64,000 nt of DNA from assembly GCF_038622445.1 (NCBI RefSeq), contig NZ_CP152019.1:3756501-3820500 (forward strand), in the 5' to 3' direction. Position 1 is the stretch's first letter. Every line of letters begins with the position of its first letter. The translations under genes and the position numbers were made by a program. The DNA comes from Sporosarcina sp. FSL K6-1522 (GTDB lineage: Bacteria > Bacillota > Bacilli > Bacillales_A > Planococcaceae). This document shows positions 29,595 through 43,485 of the stretch, piece after piece. The notes beneath the pieces were generated by a model. The model did no database searches. It worked only from the letters and a program-made list of their open reading frames with translations, and had not been told where the DNA came from.

Positions 29595-30404
29595 GTGGGC
29601 TATTATGTTAAAGTGGAAAAAAACGTGAATATTTATGTAGAAGATATAAATCCCGCTTCGCATAAGACCATTTTGTTTATCCACGGTTGGCCAGCAAATC
29701 ATCAGATGTTTGAATACCAGTTCGACCATCTCCCTGCAATGGGCTATCGGTGCATTGGGATGGATATTCGCGGCTTCGGCAAGTCGAGTCGGCCATGGGA
29801 CGGCTATTCTTATGACCAATTGGCAGATGATGTTCGAAGAGTGATTGATGCATTGGGGTTGGAGAATATTACGCTTGCAGGACATTCAATGGGTGGAGCC
29901 ATCGCTATTCGCTATATGGCTCGACATGGTGGACACGGCGTTACAAAACTTGCACTTATCGGAGCAGCAGCGCCTGCATTTACAAAAAGAGCAAATTTCC
30001 CTTATGGTAAAACGATAAAAGAAGTAAACGATTTAATAGAAGGGACTTATACGGATCGGCCCGATATGCTAAGGGGGTTTGGCGACATTTTCTTCGCTCG
30101 ATACTTGACGGAGAGCTTTAAAAACTGGTTTCAAGGGCTTGGATTAGTCGCATCCGGAAACGCAACAGCTAAGTGTTTAGTTTCTCTTCGCGATGAAGAT
30201 CTACAGCAAGACTTACCTTTCATTCAGATTCCGACGATTATTCTCCATGGAAAACAAGATAAGGTATGTCCTTTCGTTCTAGGAGAGTTAATGCATGCCG
30301 CCATTAAAAATTCCACACTCGTCCCTTTTGAATACAGTGGCCACGGATTATTTTACTGCGAATTGGAAAAGTTCAATCGCGAGCTCGCGCAGTTTATTGG
30401 ATAA
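29595..30404 (+). CDS. alpha/beta hydrolase
   Basis: 269-residue alpha/beta-fold hydrolase similar to non-heme chloroperoxidase/esterase-type enzymes. It has the oxyanion loop FIHGWPANH, the nucleophile elbow GHSMGG (Ser about 99), an acid in HGKQDKVCP and the catalytic histidine in SGHGLFYCE. No signal peptide, so cytoplasmic. Start is GTG behind GGGAGG. Substrate is not predictable. Both it and the MOSC gene occupy a site that in B. subtilis holds sulfur assimilation genes between pyrE and yloA. Confidence 0.88.
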   Translation: MGYYVKVEKNVNIYVEDINPASHKTILFIHGWPANHQMFEYQFDHLPAMGYRCIGMDIRGFGKSSRPWDGYSYDQLADDVRRVIDALGLENITLAGHSMGGAIAIRYMARHGGHGVTKLALIGAAAPAFTKRANFPYGKTIKEVNDLIEGTYTDRPDMLRGFGDIFFARYLTESFKNWFQGLGLVASGNATAKCLVSLRDEDLQQDLPFIQIPTIILHGKQDKVCPFVLGELMHAAIKNSTLVPFEYSGHGLFYCELEKFNRELAQFIG

Positions 30405-30442
30405 AAAAATGATTCCACAATTCTTACCCCTGTGGAATCACT
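30402..30442. terminator. terminator between hydrolase gene and pyrE
   Basis: Perfect 10-bp arms TGATTCCACA (30410-30419) and TGTGGAATCA (30431-30440). On the minus strand a TTTTTTT tail follows, ending the pyr operon; the plus side has a weaker CTTTTCT tail. Confidence 0.85.
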
Positions 30443-30449
30443 TTTCTAC

Positions 30450-31081
30450 TTACTTCAACAATCCAGCTTTCAACTTCCCGTGCCACTCCAACAAACTGCC
30501 AATCGACTCTTCGCTAATTGCACCGCTTTCTTGCGCCGCTTCAGTTAGTGCGCCAAAGTCTGTCAAGCTTGTGTACGTCAGTCCTGCAGATGCAAATGTT
30601 TCGTCTGCACTTTGGAGTTCGTATGTAAAGATGGAAACAACACCAGTTACCGCAATGCCTTCTGAGCGAAGTGCTTCCGCCGCATTTAAGCTACTGCCAC
30701 CTGTTGAAATCAAATCTTCAATGATAACCGCTTTATCAGCAGCATCGATCTTGCCTTCGATTTGACGGCTACGGCCATGTCCTTTTGCTTTCGAACGAAT
30801 ATACACCATTGGCAAACCAAGAATGTCTGCTACCCATGCCGCATGTGGAATGCCTGCTGTTGCTGTTCCTGCAATCACTGTCGTCTCTGGATATTTTTCA
30901 CGTACCAAATCAGCAAGTCCTTGTGCAATCTGTTTGCGTCCAACTGGATCAGACATTGTCAAACGGTTATCACAATAGATTGGTGATTCAATACCAGATG
31001 CCCATGTGAATGGTTCGCTGGGGCTTAATTCAACTGCACCTACGTTTAATAAAATTTTTGCGATATCTTTTTTCTCAGTCA

Positions 31082-31082
<1 letters not shown>
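30450..31082 (-). CDS. pyrE: orotate phosphoribosyltransferase
   Basis: Converts orotate and PRPP to OMP. PRPP loop KAVIIEDLISTGGSS and the KAKGHGRSRQIEGK catalytic loop are present. ATG at 31082 overlaps the pyrF stop by one base (TGATG). About 210 residues. Last gene of the pyrimidine operon, followed by a terminator. Confidence 0.96.
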
Positions 31083-33472
<2,390 letters not shown>

Positions 33473-33476
<4 letters not shown>

Positions 33477-36400
33477 AGCTGTTTCCCCATTTCCTCCGTT
33501 TGGAACGTCATTGATTCGATAACACGTAACATCGCATCTGCTGTATCAAGTGAAGTGAAGCAAGGTACGCCATTTTCAACTGATTCACGGCGAATTCTAA
33601 AGCCGTCACGTTCTGGCTGTTTGCCTTTTGTCAGCGTATTGATGACAACTTGTGCTTCTCCTTTTTGGATCACATCTAGCAATGTTGGACCTTCAGAACC
33701 GATTTTATCGACGATTTTCACAGGAATGCCTGCATTTTTCAAGACTCTCGCAGTACCTTCTGTCGCCAAGACACGGTAACCAATTTCCGTAAAGCGTCGT
33801 GCAATACCAACCATTTCTTCTTTATCTTTATCCGACACAGTCATTAGGACTGAACCGTATTCTTTAATTTCCATACCAGCTGCTACAAGGCCTTTGTACA
33901 ATGCTTTTTCAAGTGTCGTATCTTTCCCCATAACTTCCCCAGTCGATTTCATTTCAGGCCCGAGTGTAATGTCTACTCGGCGTAGTTTCGCGAATGAGAA
34001 TACTGGTACTTTGACGTAGACGCCTGCTGGAACTTCTGCAAGTCCATTTTGGTAACCTTGTTCAATGATGGACTGCCCAAGAATTGCTTTTGTTGCGATA
34101 TTCGCCATTGGGACATCCGTAATTTTACTTAAGAACGGTACTGTTCGACTTGAACGTGGATTCACTTCGATGACATACACTTGTCCTTCAGAAATAACGA
34201 ACTGGATGTTCAACAAACCAACGATTTTAAGGCCTTTTGCTAAGCGTGTTGTGTAATCTACAATTGTTTCGATTTGTGAAGCTGACAAGCTTTGTGGTGG
34301 GTAAACAGCGATGGAATCCCCTGAGTGAACACCCGCGCGCTCGATATGCTCCATAATCCCTGGAATCAAGACGTTTTCCCCGTCACAAATACCATCCACT
34401 TCAATTTCAATACCTGTTAAATAACGGTCAACAAGAATTGGATGATCTGGGCTTGTTTCTACTGCATGTTCCATATAATGAAGTAACTCTTCTTCACGGT
34501 AGACGATTTCCATCGCACGTCCTCCAAGTACATAAGAAGGTCTAACGAGTACAGGATAACCGATTTCATTGGCAATGACGACTGCTTCTTCTACTGACAT
34601 AGCCGTTTTTCCAAGTGGTTGTGGAATACCGATTTCGCGCAATGCACGTTCAAACTTATCACGGTTTTCCGCACGGTCAATGTCTTCTAACGTTGTGCCT
34701 AAAATTTTCACGCCGCGCGCTTCGAGCCCTTCTGCTAGGTTGATAGCTGTCTGTCCACCGAACTGAACGATAACGCCTTCTGGCTGTTCAAGGTCGATAA
34801 TATGCATAACATCTTCCAGTGTTAACGGCTCGAAGTATAACTTATCGGAAATCGAGAAATCCGTTGATACCGTTTCTGGGTTGTTATTGACAATGATTGC
34901 TTCATAACCCGCTTGTTGAATTGCCCATACAGAGTGAACTGTCGCATAGTCGAACTCGACACCTTGTCCGATGCGAATTGGGCCTGATCCTAGGACGATC
35001 ACGCTTTTCTTGTCTGTTTTAATCGACTCATTTTCCTCTTCATACGTTCCGTAGAAATACGGTGTGTCCGATTCGAATTCACCTGCACATGTATCGACTT
35101 TTTTATAGACCGGAATAAGTCCTTGCTCTTTACGCCAATCGTACACTGCACGCTCATCCGTGTTCCATAATGCTGCAATCGTTACGTCAGAGAAGCCCAT
35201 ACGTTTCGCAGTGCGTGAAGTCGCAAAGTCAAACGGATTCGCTTTGAGTACAGCTTCAAATTGAACGATTTTCTCAAGCTTGCGCAGGAAGAAAACGTCA
35301 ATTTGACTCCAGTCATGAATCGTCTCAACCGTAACGCCTCTACGCAGCGCTTCACCGATGAAGAACAAGCGCTCATCACCTGCACGACGAATCCGTTTTT
35401 CAATCCATTCATCCGTCATGTCAGCACCATTTTTCAAAGATAAATCGAATTGTCCCATTTCAAGTGAGCGTACAGCTTTTAAGATAGACTCTTCAAACGT
35501 CCGACCTATCGCCATCACTTCACCCGTTGCTTTCATTTGCGTTCCCAGGTTACGTTTTGCAGCTTCGAATTTATCGAACGGCCAGCGTGGAATTTTAGTT
35601 ACGATGTAGTCTAATGTTGGTTCAAAGCAAGCGTATGTTGTCCCTGTTACTGGGTTCATCATTTCATCCAGCGTCAAGCCAACTGCGATCTTCGCAGCCA
35701 ATTTCGCAATCGGATAGCCCGTTGCTTTTGACGCAAGCGCAGAAGATCGGCTAACACGTGGATTTACTTCAATAATGTAATAGTTGAAGCTATGTGGATC
35801 AAGTGCCAACTGAACGTTACAGCCACCTTCGATACCTAGTGCACGAATAATTTTCAATGACACATTACGTAGCATTTGGTTTTCCCGATCTGTCATCGTC
35901 TGACATGGTGCCGCTACAATCGAGTCACCTGTATGAATACCTACCGCATCAAAGTTTTCCATGTTACAAACAACAATGGCGTTGTCCGCTGAGTCGCGCA
36001 TTACTTCATATTCAATTTCTTTATAGCCAGCGATGGATTTTTCTAGTAGACATTGTGTCACAGGACTATATTTCAAACCGCTTGTAACGATTTCTTCAAG
36101 CTCTTCATCGTCGTGACAAATTCCGCCACCCGTACCACCTAGCGTGAATGCTGGACGTACAATAACGGGATAGCCGATTCTCTCAACAAATGCATAAGCC
36201 TCTTCAAGGTTATGAATGATGTCACTTTCTGGAACAGGTTCACCCAATTCATTCATCAACGTACGGAATAGATCACGATCTTCCGCTTGGTGGATGGCAT
36301 CGAGCTTTGTGCCGAGAATTTCAATGTTCAGTTCGTCTAAAATGCCTGATTCATGCAATTCAATCGCCATGTTCAGACCCGTTTGTCCACCAAGTGTTGG

Positions 36401-36661
36401 TAGCAACGCATCTGGACGCTCTTTTCGAATGATACGGCTAACGAATTCAAGTGTAATCGGCTCGATGTAGACTTTATCCGCCACTTCTGTATCTGTCATA
36501 ATCGTTGCAGGGTTCGAGTTGATAAGAATCACACGGTAGCCCTCTTCTTTTAATGAAAGACATGCTTGTGTTCCTGCATAGTCAAATTCTGCGGCCTGTC
36601 CAATGACAATTGGACCTGACCCGATTACTAGTATAGTTTCAATATCTTGACGTTTAGGCAT
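33473..36661 (-). CDS. carB: carbamoyl phosphate synthase large subunit
   Basis: Makes carbamoyl phosphate from bicarbonate, ATP and ammonia. Two homologous ATP-grasp halves are complete: [20 protein letters not shown]-type start and [14 protein letters not shown] in the first, [18 protein letters not shown] and [15 protein letters not shown] in the second. An MGS-like regulatory domain ends the protein. 1062 residues. Its ATG overlaps the carA stop by eight bases. The partner CarA appears to lack glutaminase activity, so this subunit may draw on free ammonia. Confidence 0.96.
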
Positions 36662-37757
36662 TGAAATTCTCCTTTCGGCTGCTCGTTTTCATAACATTTG
36701 TGAAGCGGTCAAACAGATGATTCGAATCTTCTGGTCCTGGTCCAGCTTCTGGATGGAACTGTACGGAAAATGCTTCGTATACAGTGCTTGTTAAGCCCTC
36801 GACAGAATTGTCGTTAAGTGCACGATGCGTAACTTCAAGATTAGTTCCTGCAAGTGACGCTTCAACAACTGCATAGCCATGTCCTTGTGAAGTCAATTCT
36901 GTGCGTCCAGTTGTCAGGTCCTTCACAGGGTGATTCCCGCCGTAATGACCGTTTTTCAACTTCTCTGTACGTGCGCCACAAGCAAGAGCGAGTAGCTGAT
37001 GACCAAGCCCAATTCCGAAAATCGGTGCTTTTCCGAGCAATTCTTTAATCGTTTTGACTGCCTCCGCAACGTCTTCAGGATTTCCTGGTCCGTTTGATAG
37101 AACAATTCCATCTGGGAATAGTGCCAGAATATCTTTTGTAGGTGTGTTATAAGGGACAACGATTACGTCACAGTTACGCTTATTTAGCTCGCGTAAAATT
37201 CCGTGTTTCATACCGTAGTCAATGAGGACAACGCGCTCTTCACTACCAGGGCTTGGATATGGTTTTTTCGTTGATACGCGTGCAACCAAATCCGTTGGCA
37301 ATGTATGCGCAACAGCCTCTGCAACGGTTTGTTCGATGTTCACTTCTTCTCCAGCTGCTGTCAAGATGCCTTTTAGTGGGCCTTTATCGCGTAGTAAGCG
37401 TGTCAACTTTCTCGTGTCAATTCCTTGAATACCTGGAATTCCTTTTAATGTTAACAGTTCACAAAGTGTCATGCCACTGCGGAAGTTAGATGGCTCGTCT
37501 TCTAGTTCACGAACGACAACACCGCTAGCTACAGGTTCGATGGATTCATAGTCATCCCGATTGATGCCGTAATTCCCGATCAGTGGGTACGTCATTACGA
37601 TAATTTGTCCACAAGCTGATGGATTGGAAATCGTTTCTTGGTAGCCCGTCATGCCTGTTGTAAAAATCGTTTCGCCGATTGAAGCCGCATCAGAACCGAA
37701 TGCAATCCCTTCAAAAATTGTTCCATCTTCTAAAATGAGCATGCGTGTTTTCATCAT
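36654..37757 (-). CDS. carA: carbamoyl phosphate synthase small subunit, catalytic cysteine replaced
   Basis: Normally the glutaminase subunit that hydrolyses glutamine and feeds ammonia to CarB. The 367-residue chain is full length, with a CarA N-domain ([27 protein letters not shown]) and a class I amidotransferase domain. However, the nucleophile position reads GIGLGHQ, with Gly250 (codon GGG, 37008-37010) instead of Cys. Other glutamine-site residues also differ: SQGHGY where QNHG is usual, SNGPGNP for SNGPGDP, and PEAGPGP for PEASPGP. The His and Glu of the triad remain in FHPEA. ATG at 37757 overlaps the pyrC stop by four bases with GGGAGG seven bases upstream. Read as a CarA that no longer uses glutamine. 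Confidence 0.93.
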   Translation of the reverse strand: MMKTRMLILEDGTIFEGIAFGSDAASIGETIFTTGMTGYQETISNPSACGQIIVMTYPLIGNYGINRDDYESIEPVASGVVVRELEDEPSNFRSGMTLCELLTLKGIPGIQGIDTRKLTRLLRDKGPLKGILTAAGEEVNIEQTVAEAVAHTLPTDLVARVSTKKPYPSPGSEERVVLIDYGMKHGILRELNKRNCDVIVVPYNTPTKDILALFPDGIVLSNGPGNPEDVAEAVKTIKELLGKAPIFGIGLGHQLLALACGARTEKLKNGHYGGNHPVKDLTTGRTELTSQGHGYAVVEASLAGTNLEVTHRALNDNSVEGLTSTVYEAFSVQFHPEAGPGPEDSNHLFDRFTNVMKTSSRKENFNA

Positions 37758-39031
37758 TGTCCATCCTCCCAAACGACTTGTCCGCCGTAAATTGTTGTTA
37801 CAGGCCAGCCTGCACATTTCCAGCCATCAAATGGTGTGTTTTTACCTTTTGATACAAATGTTGTGCGATCAATTTCTTGCTCTTTATTCAAATCGATTAA
37901 TACAAGATCCGCTGTCGCGCCTACTTCTAGTTTGCCATATGGCAACCCGAATACGTCAGCAGGTTTTTGCGTCATCCAATCAATGAGTTGCTTCAATGTC
38001 CAAGTCCCTTTTTTCACGAAGTTCGTGTAAAGAAGTGGGAATGCCGTTTCAAAGCCTGTAATGCCAAATGGAGCAGTTTTCATGCTATTGGCTTTTTCTT
38101 CTGCCGTATGTGGTGCATGGTCTGTTGCGATGAAATCGAGCGTTCCATCAAGCAAACCTTCACGCAATGCCTCCAGATCTTCGAGTCCACGAAGAGGTGG
38201 ATTCATTTTCCAATCTGCATTGTCGCCAGGGATGTCTTCTTCAGATAGTAGCAAGTGATGCGGGCTTACTTCTCCCGTTACATGAATGCCTGCTTTTTTC
38301 GCATCGCGAATTACACGAACAGACTCTTTCGTACTGACGTGACACACATGATAATGTGCACCCGCTGCTTCTGCTAGCAAGATATCCCTTGCAATATGCA
38401 CCGACTCTGCGATAGAAGGGATACCTGGAAGTCCAAGTTCTTTGTTGCGTTTTCCTTCGTGCATGGCACCGCCGTAGATAAGTGTGTTGTCTTCACAGTG
38501 CGCAACAATCGGCATATTGATTTTCGCCGCGTCTTGCATCGCTTCGTACATCATGCCCGCCTCTTGAACACCTACACCGTCATCTGTGAAAGCAAATGCA
38601 CCATGCTCTTTTAATTCAGCCAAGTTCGTCCGCTCTTTCCCCGCTTCACGAATCGTAATGGATGCGTAAGGAAGGACACGGATACGTGCATTTTTCTCGA
38701 TCAAATCATTGACAAGTGTCAAATTCTCTTTCGTGTCAGGTACAGGACGTGTATTTGGCATCGCACAGATTGTTGTGTAACCGCCTTTTGCCGCTGCATG
38801 TGTACCACTTTCAATCGTTTCTTTATGCTCGCCACCTGGTTCGCGAAGATGCACGTGAACATCGATGAAGCCCGGTGCGAGAAATAATCCTTTACCGTCA
38901 ATTGTTTCTGCATTGCTTTTATCAAGCTCGCTACCAATTGCCGAAATTTTATCACCTGTGATTTTAACATCCCCCGTGATCAATTCCCCTGCTTCGTTTA
39001 ACATTTGTACACCTTGGATAAGTTTTTCCAT
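37754..39031 (-). CDS. pyrC: dihydroorotase
   Basis: Zinc amidohydrolase that cyclises carbamoyl aspartate to dihydroorotate. Metal motif [10 protein letters not shown], further ligands in AHCEDN and HVCHVST, and the catalytic Asp in ATDHAPH are all present. 425 residues, class I type. Two bases separate it from pyrB (AAGGAAG within the pyrB end serves as ribosome binding site). Confidence 0.96.
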   Translation of the reverse strand: MEKLIQGVQMLNEAGELITGDVKITGDKISAIGSELDKSNAETIDGKGLFLAPGFIDVHVHLREPGGEHKETIESGTHAAAKGGYTTICAMPNTRPVPDTKENLTLVNDLIEKNARIRVLPYASITIREAGKERTNLAELKEHGAFAFTDDGVGVQEAGMMYEAMQDAAKINMPIVAHCEDNTLIYGGAMHEGKRNKELGLPGIPSIAESVHIARDILLAEAAGAHYHVCHVSTKESVRVIRDAKKAGIHVTGEVSPHHLLLSEEDIPGDNADWKMNPPLRGLEDLEALREGLLDGTLDFIATDHAPHTAEEKANSMKTAPFGITGFETAFPLLYTNFVKKGTWTLKQLIDWMTQKPADVFGLPYGKLEVGATADLVLIDLNKEQEIDRTTFVSKGKNTPFDGWKCAGWPVTTIYGGQVVWEDGQ

Positions 39032-39032
39032 G

Positions 39033-39911
39033 TTACTTCCTTCCTTTCATAATCAATTCTAGTACGGCTGCCCGTACATACACACCATTTTCCATCTGTG
39101 TAAAGATTCTTGACTTAGCACTTTCAATTAGACTATCTGCTATTTCAACGCCCCTGTTAAAAGGACCTGGGTGCATAATGATTGCGCGATCTTTCATTTG
39201 TGCTGCACGTTGTTCTGTTAGTCCGTATTGCTCATGATAGCTTTCTGGTGTAAAACGTGCTTCTCCGTCATGCCTTTCATGCTGCACGCGCAGTAGCATG
39301 ACCACATCACTCGCGCCAATTACCTCATCCCATGAATCAACACTATGGAATTCGCCTGCCCATTCAGCTGGGCAAAGGAAGGTGACATTTGCACCTAATT
39401 TCGATAAGGCATCCGCATTGGAGCGGGCTACGCGACTATGTGCAATATCTCCTGCAATAAGGACGTTCAATCCTGTAAATGAACCAAATTGTTCTCGTAT
39501 CGTAAACAAATCAAGCAGTGATTGCGTCGGATGCTGACCTGAGCCATCTCCTCCATTAATAATCGACACGCTTGTCCGACCGACTAATTCCTTATAGTAA
39601 CCATCTTCGGGATGCCGGATGACGAGTGCATCTACGCCAATTGCTTCCAGCGTCTTTACTGTATCATACAATGTTTCCCCTTTTAATGTGCTGGAGAAAC
39701 TTGATTCAAACGGTAAGACATCAAAACCCAATTTGCGTTCCGCCATTTCAAAGCTCATCTTTGTGCGCGTACTTGGTTCGAAAAATAAATTGCTTATCGT
39801 ATATTTCCCGGGAAATTGCTCGATTCCCGATTGTTTAAACGCCTCTGCTCGTTCAAGAAGTGTCATAATTTCTGCTTCTGTTAGTTGCTTCATCGATACT
39901 AGGTGATCCAT
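39033..39911 (-). CDS. pyrB: aspartate carbamoyltransferase
   Basis: Condenses carbamoyl phosphate and aspartate. Carbamoyl phosphate loop [13 protein letters not shown], second loop [17 protein letters not shown] and LLRVQHER are visible. 292 residues, slightly shorter than B. subtilis. It follows a PyrR-type attenuator, so pyrB and downstream genes are controlled by UMP. Confidence 0.95.
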   Translation of the reverse strand: MDHLVSMKQLTEAEIMTLLERAEAFKQSGIEQFPGKYTISNLFFEPSTRTKMSFEMAERKLGFDVLPFESSFSSTLKGETLYDTVKTLEAIGVDALVIRHPEDGYYKELVGRTSVSIINGGDGSGQHPTQSLLDLFTIREQFGSFTGLNVLIAGDIAHSRVARSNADALSKLGANVTFLCPAEWAGEFHSVDSWDEVIGASDVVMLLRVQHERHDGEARFTPESYHEQYGLTEQRAAQMKDRAIIMHPGPFNRGVEIADSLIESAKSRIFTQMENGVYVRAAVLELIMKGRK

Positions 39912-39975
39912 TATGCTTCCTCCTCAAGTGAAATGCCTAGGTTCCAGTGCATGGCGCCTTTGCTTTGTTTCTTTC

Positions 39976-40110
39976 TAAAAAGAGCCTTTCCGTTGAACGG
40001 AAAGGCTCGTTAAGCATGACTATCCAGCATTCGCCACTTATCGTGGGAAAGGGAGTCAAACGAACCTTTCTTTGCCTCTCGGGACAGTGTTAAAAGGTCT
40101 TCTATTCTAT
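39976..40110 (-). promoter_or_regulatory. PyrR-dependent attenuator upstream of pyrB
   Basis: Minus-strand leader with a PyrR-binding motif TGTCCCGAGAGGCA (40073-40086), close to the consensus ARUCCNGNGAGGYU, followed by a terminator with arms GAGCCTTTCCGTT / AACGGAAAGGCTC (39982-40008) and TTTTTAG. PyrR bound to UMP is expected to stabilise the anti-antiterminator and favour termination. Confidence 0.85.
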
Positions 40111-40124
40111 TTCTCTACTTCATC

Positions 40125-40256
40125 TAATCAATTACGTCTTGGCGTAATTGCGTCCAGATTTTTTCGAGCTCGCTCGAAAAGCTCCTCTCAAAATCTGTGA
40201 CATCCGCCGGAGGCTTTGGCTTGATTCAGCCAGGGTTTCGGCTGAATCAAGCCAAG
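40125..40256. repeat. family B palindromic repeat overlapping the pyrP 3' end
   Basis: Starts with AATTACGTCTTGGCGTAATT, then GCGTCCAGATTTTTTCGAGC and the complementary GCTCGAAAA, then AATCTGTGACATCCGCCGG and AGGCTTT. It ends in a strong stem, GGCTTGATTCAGCC against GGCTGAATCAAGCC, whose distal arm contains the last codons and the TGA stop of pyrP. It lies between pyrP and the pyrB attenuator. Confidence 0.75.
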
Positions 40257-41521
40257 CTTTCATTCGTTTTTCCTGGTAATACTAAATTGAGTACAACGCC
40301 AACGATTGCCGCTAGTGCCATTCCTTCAATTTGGAAAGTGTCACTGAATCTGATCGATGCTCCTCCGATTCCAATAATGAGGATTACGGATGCAATGACG
40401 AGGTTACGCTGATTGCCAAAGTCAATTTTGTGATCGACGAGCATACGCAAACCAGACGAAGCGATGATTCCGAATAACAGAATCGATACCCCTCCAAGTA
40501 CTGCTGTTGGGATAGTCGCAATGAGTGCCATTACTTTCCCTAAAAAGGAAATGGCGATAGCAAATACTGCCGCTCCCAAAATCACATAGACACTATAGAC
40601 ACGTGTTAAGGCAAGTACACCGATATTTTCACCGTATGTCGTTTTCGGTGGGCCACCGACAAGACCACTGATAAGTGTTCCTATCCCGTCTCCTAGTAAG
40701 GAACGATTCAATCCAGGATTTTGTATGTAATCTCTGTCAACGATTTTACCGAGTACAAGCTGATGACCGATATGCTCGGAAATCGTCACGATTGCGATGG
40801 GTACCATCACTAGTAGAAGTGTTGGTGTAATCACAAAGTCATAATCGATGCCCGGAATGAGCATTTCTGGTATGGCAAACCATTTTGCTTCTAGCACTTT
40901 TGTAAAATCCAATATGCCAATCGCCGCTGAGTAGATGTAGCCAACGATAATACCGATAAGGATTGGCATTAAGTTGATAATCCCTTTAAAAAACATTAAG
41001 CAAATGATTGCCGCTGCTAGTGTGACAAGTGCCGCTGAGAAGTGCAACATGCTGTAGACAGATTCACCGTCAATGGTAATTGTGCTTGCCATATTAATAG
41101 CAGTTGGTGACAAAGCTAAACCGATTACGATGATAACAGGTGCCACAACAATCGGTGGCAACACTTTCATAATCCACTTGTAGCCCGTCTTCCAAATGAG
41201 CAGTGAGATGATGCCGTACACAAGCGCAACAAACATACTACCAATCATCGCACTGCCGATACCGCCCGTTTTCGTTGCAACTTGAATCGGGATGATGAAG
41301 GCGAAGGATGAGCCTAAGTAAGCTGGTACTTGGAATCGCGTCACGATGATAAACACGATCGTTGCAATACCGCTTGTTAACAAAGCGATTGCTGGGCTTA
41401 GTCCAACTAGTTGAGGTACTAAGATCGTTGCGCCAAACATCGCAAACATATGTTGCAAACTAAGAATGAGCCATTTACTCGCTGCTGGTTTTTCATGGAC
41501 ATCCAATACTTTTTCATTCAT
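40247..41521 (-). CDS. pyrP: uracil permease
   Basis: Membrane uracil:proton symporter of the NCS2 family. About twelve hydrophobic segments, starting LQHMFAMFGATILVP, with family motifs in AMIGSMFVALVYG and PVVVAPVIIV-like and TYGENIGVLALTRVYS, and a GVSILLFGIIASSGLRML helix. ATG at 41521 (MNEKVLDVHEK) has GCGGAGG upstream; the frame stays open further upstream only because of overlap with pyrR. About 424 residues. Second gene of the operon, 28 bases after pyrR, without an attenuator between them. Confidence 0.94.
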   Translation of the reverse strand: MNEKVLDVHEKPAASKWLILSLQHMFAMFGATILVPQLVGLSPAIALLTSGIATIVFIIVTRFQVPAYLGSSFAFIIPIQVATKTGGIGSAMIGSMFVALVYGIISLLIWKTGYKWIMKVLPPIVVAPVIIVIGLALSPTAINMASTITIDGESVYSMLHFSAALVTLAAAIICLMFFKGIINLMPILIGIIVGYIYSAAIGILDFTKVLEAKWFAIPEMLIPGIDYDFVITPTLLLVMVPIAIVTISEHIGHQLVLGKIVDRDYIQNPGLNRSLLGDGIGTLISGLVGGPPKTTYGENIGVLALTRVYSVYVILGAAVFAIAISFLGKVMALIATIPTAVLGGVSILLFGIIASSGLRMLVDHKIDFGNQRNLVIASVILIIGIGGASIRFSDTFQIEGMALAAIVGVVLNLVLPGKTNESLA

Positions 41522-41549
41522 GCTTGATTGCCTCCGCACTGCCTTTTTT

Positions 41550-42360
<811 letters not shown>

Positions 42361-42394
42361 AATCGGCAGAGAGCTTGAACTTTCGCCAATTCAA

Positions 42395-42540
42395 GTAAAA
42401 AACCCTCCTGCCTTGGATGGCGGGAGGGTATATGTGCAGAAAAAACCGTACGAAGACACTACGCGCAGTAGCCCTTCAGTACATCCGTGCAACCTTCCCA
42501 GCCTCTCTGGACTGATGTTAAAGGTATCGCTATTCAATTT
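42395..42540 (-). promoter_or_regulatory. PyrR-dependent attenuator upstream of pyrR
   Basis: The minus-strand leader contains AGTCCAGAGAGGCT (42500-42513), a full match to the PyrR-binding consensus ARUCCNGNGAGGYU, and ends in a terminator with arms ACCCTCCCGCC / GGCAGGAGGGT (42402-42429) followed by TTTTTT. It controls the whole operon. The terminator is separated from the pyrR start by the inserted repeat. Confidence 0.9.
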
Positions 42541-42548
42541 CTTTGTTC

Positions 42549-42578
42549 AGTATACCGCTGGAAGTTAGGAGTTGTCAA
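42549..42578 (-). promoter_or_regulatory. sigma-A promoter of the pyr operon
   Basis: Consensus TTGACA (42573-42578), 18-bp spacer, TATACT (42549-42554) on the minus strand. The -35 hexamer is formed by the last sense codons of rluD. Confidence 0.8.
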
Positions 42579-43485
42579 CGCCTTTTCGCACTTTCTCGAC
42601 AAGTGCCTGAAAATCCTCCGGCAGTGGACTTGTAAACTCCATATATTCTCCCGTTGTAGGGTGGTTGAATCCAACCGTTCCCGCATGCAAAACTTGCCCG
42701 CCAAAATCGAGCGTTTTTTTCGGTCCGTATTTCGGATCGCCAACGAGTGGATAACCAATGTATTTCATATGCACACGTATCTGGTGCGTTCTACCTGTTT
42801 CCAATCGACATTCCACAAGTGTGTAATTGCCAAATCGCTCAAGCACTTTAAAATGCGTCACCGCATGCTTCCCTTTATCGGTAATGGCCATGCTTTGACG
42901 ATCGCGTTGATCACGACCAATTGGTGCATCAATTGTGCCATTATCATGTGGGATATGCCCATGCACAAGTGCCGTATAAACTCGTGTCACTGATCTTGCA
43001 ACGAGCTGATCCACTAGAGACACATGCGCCACATCATTTTTAGCAACCATTAATAGCCCTGATGTATCTTTATCAATTCGGTGAACAATTCCTGGACGCA
43101 TGACACCGTTAATGCCCGATAAATCTGTACAATGATGCATTAAGCCGTTGACGAGTGTCCCTGACGGATGCCCTGGCGCTGGATGCACAACCATCCCACG
43201 CGGCTTATTGACCACAAGGACATCTTTATCCTCAAAGACAACTTCCAGGTTTAAGTCTTCCGCAACGATATCGAGTTCTTCTGGTGTTGGTTCCTCTACC
43301 ACAATACAATCGCCTTGTTTCACTTTATAATTCGGCTTCACTTGAACGCCATCTACGAGGACTAGCCCTTCTTTCAGCCATTGCTGGACTTGCGTTCGCG
43401 ACCATTCTGCATTAACGGTCGTCAATGCTTTGTCGATTCGACTACCTGCATGTTCCTCTGTTATTTCAATTTCAAACTTCTCCAT
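42565..43485 (-). CDS. RluD-type 23S rRNA pseudouridine synthase (YlyB type)
   Basis: RluA/RluD-family synthase converting uridines to pseudouridine in 23S rRNA. An N-terminal S4 RNA-binding domain (about 12-75) precedes the catalytic domain with HRIDKDTSGLLMVAKN, where the aspartate is the nucleophile, and ETGRTHQIRVHM. 306 residues. Its ATG overlaps the lspA stop (TAATG). The exact target uridines are inferred only from family membership. Confidence 0.93.
   Translation of the reverse strand: MEKFEIEITEEHAGSRIDKALTTVNAEWSRTQVQQWLKEGLVLVDGVQVKPNYKVKQGDCIVVEEPTPEELDIVAEDLNLEVVFEDKDVLVVNKPRGMVVHPAPGHPSGTLVNGLMHHCTDLSGINGVMRPGIVHRIDKDTSGLLMVAKNDVAHVSLVDQLVARSVTRVYTALVHGHIPHDNGTIDAPIGRDQRDRQSMAITDKGKHAVTHFKVLERFGNYTLVECRLETGRTHQIRVHMKYIGYPLVGDPKYGPKKTLDFGGQVLHAGTVGFNHPTTGEYMEFTSPLPEDFQALVEKVRKGVDNS

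Noticed and set aside
29268-29885. A 205-codon minus-strand frame opposite the MOSC and hydrolase genes.
   Set aside because: It runs antisense through two well-supported genes and a terminator and has no recognisable domain.
37008-37010. The CarA Cys-to-Gly change as a sequencing error.
   Set aside because: It needs two base differences in one codon and is accompanied by other two-base changes at glutamine-site positions, with the frame intact throughout.
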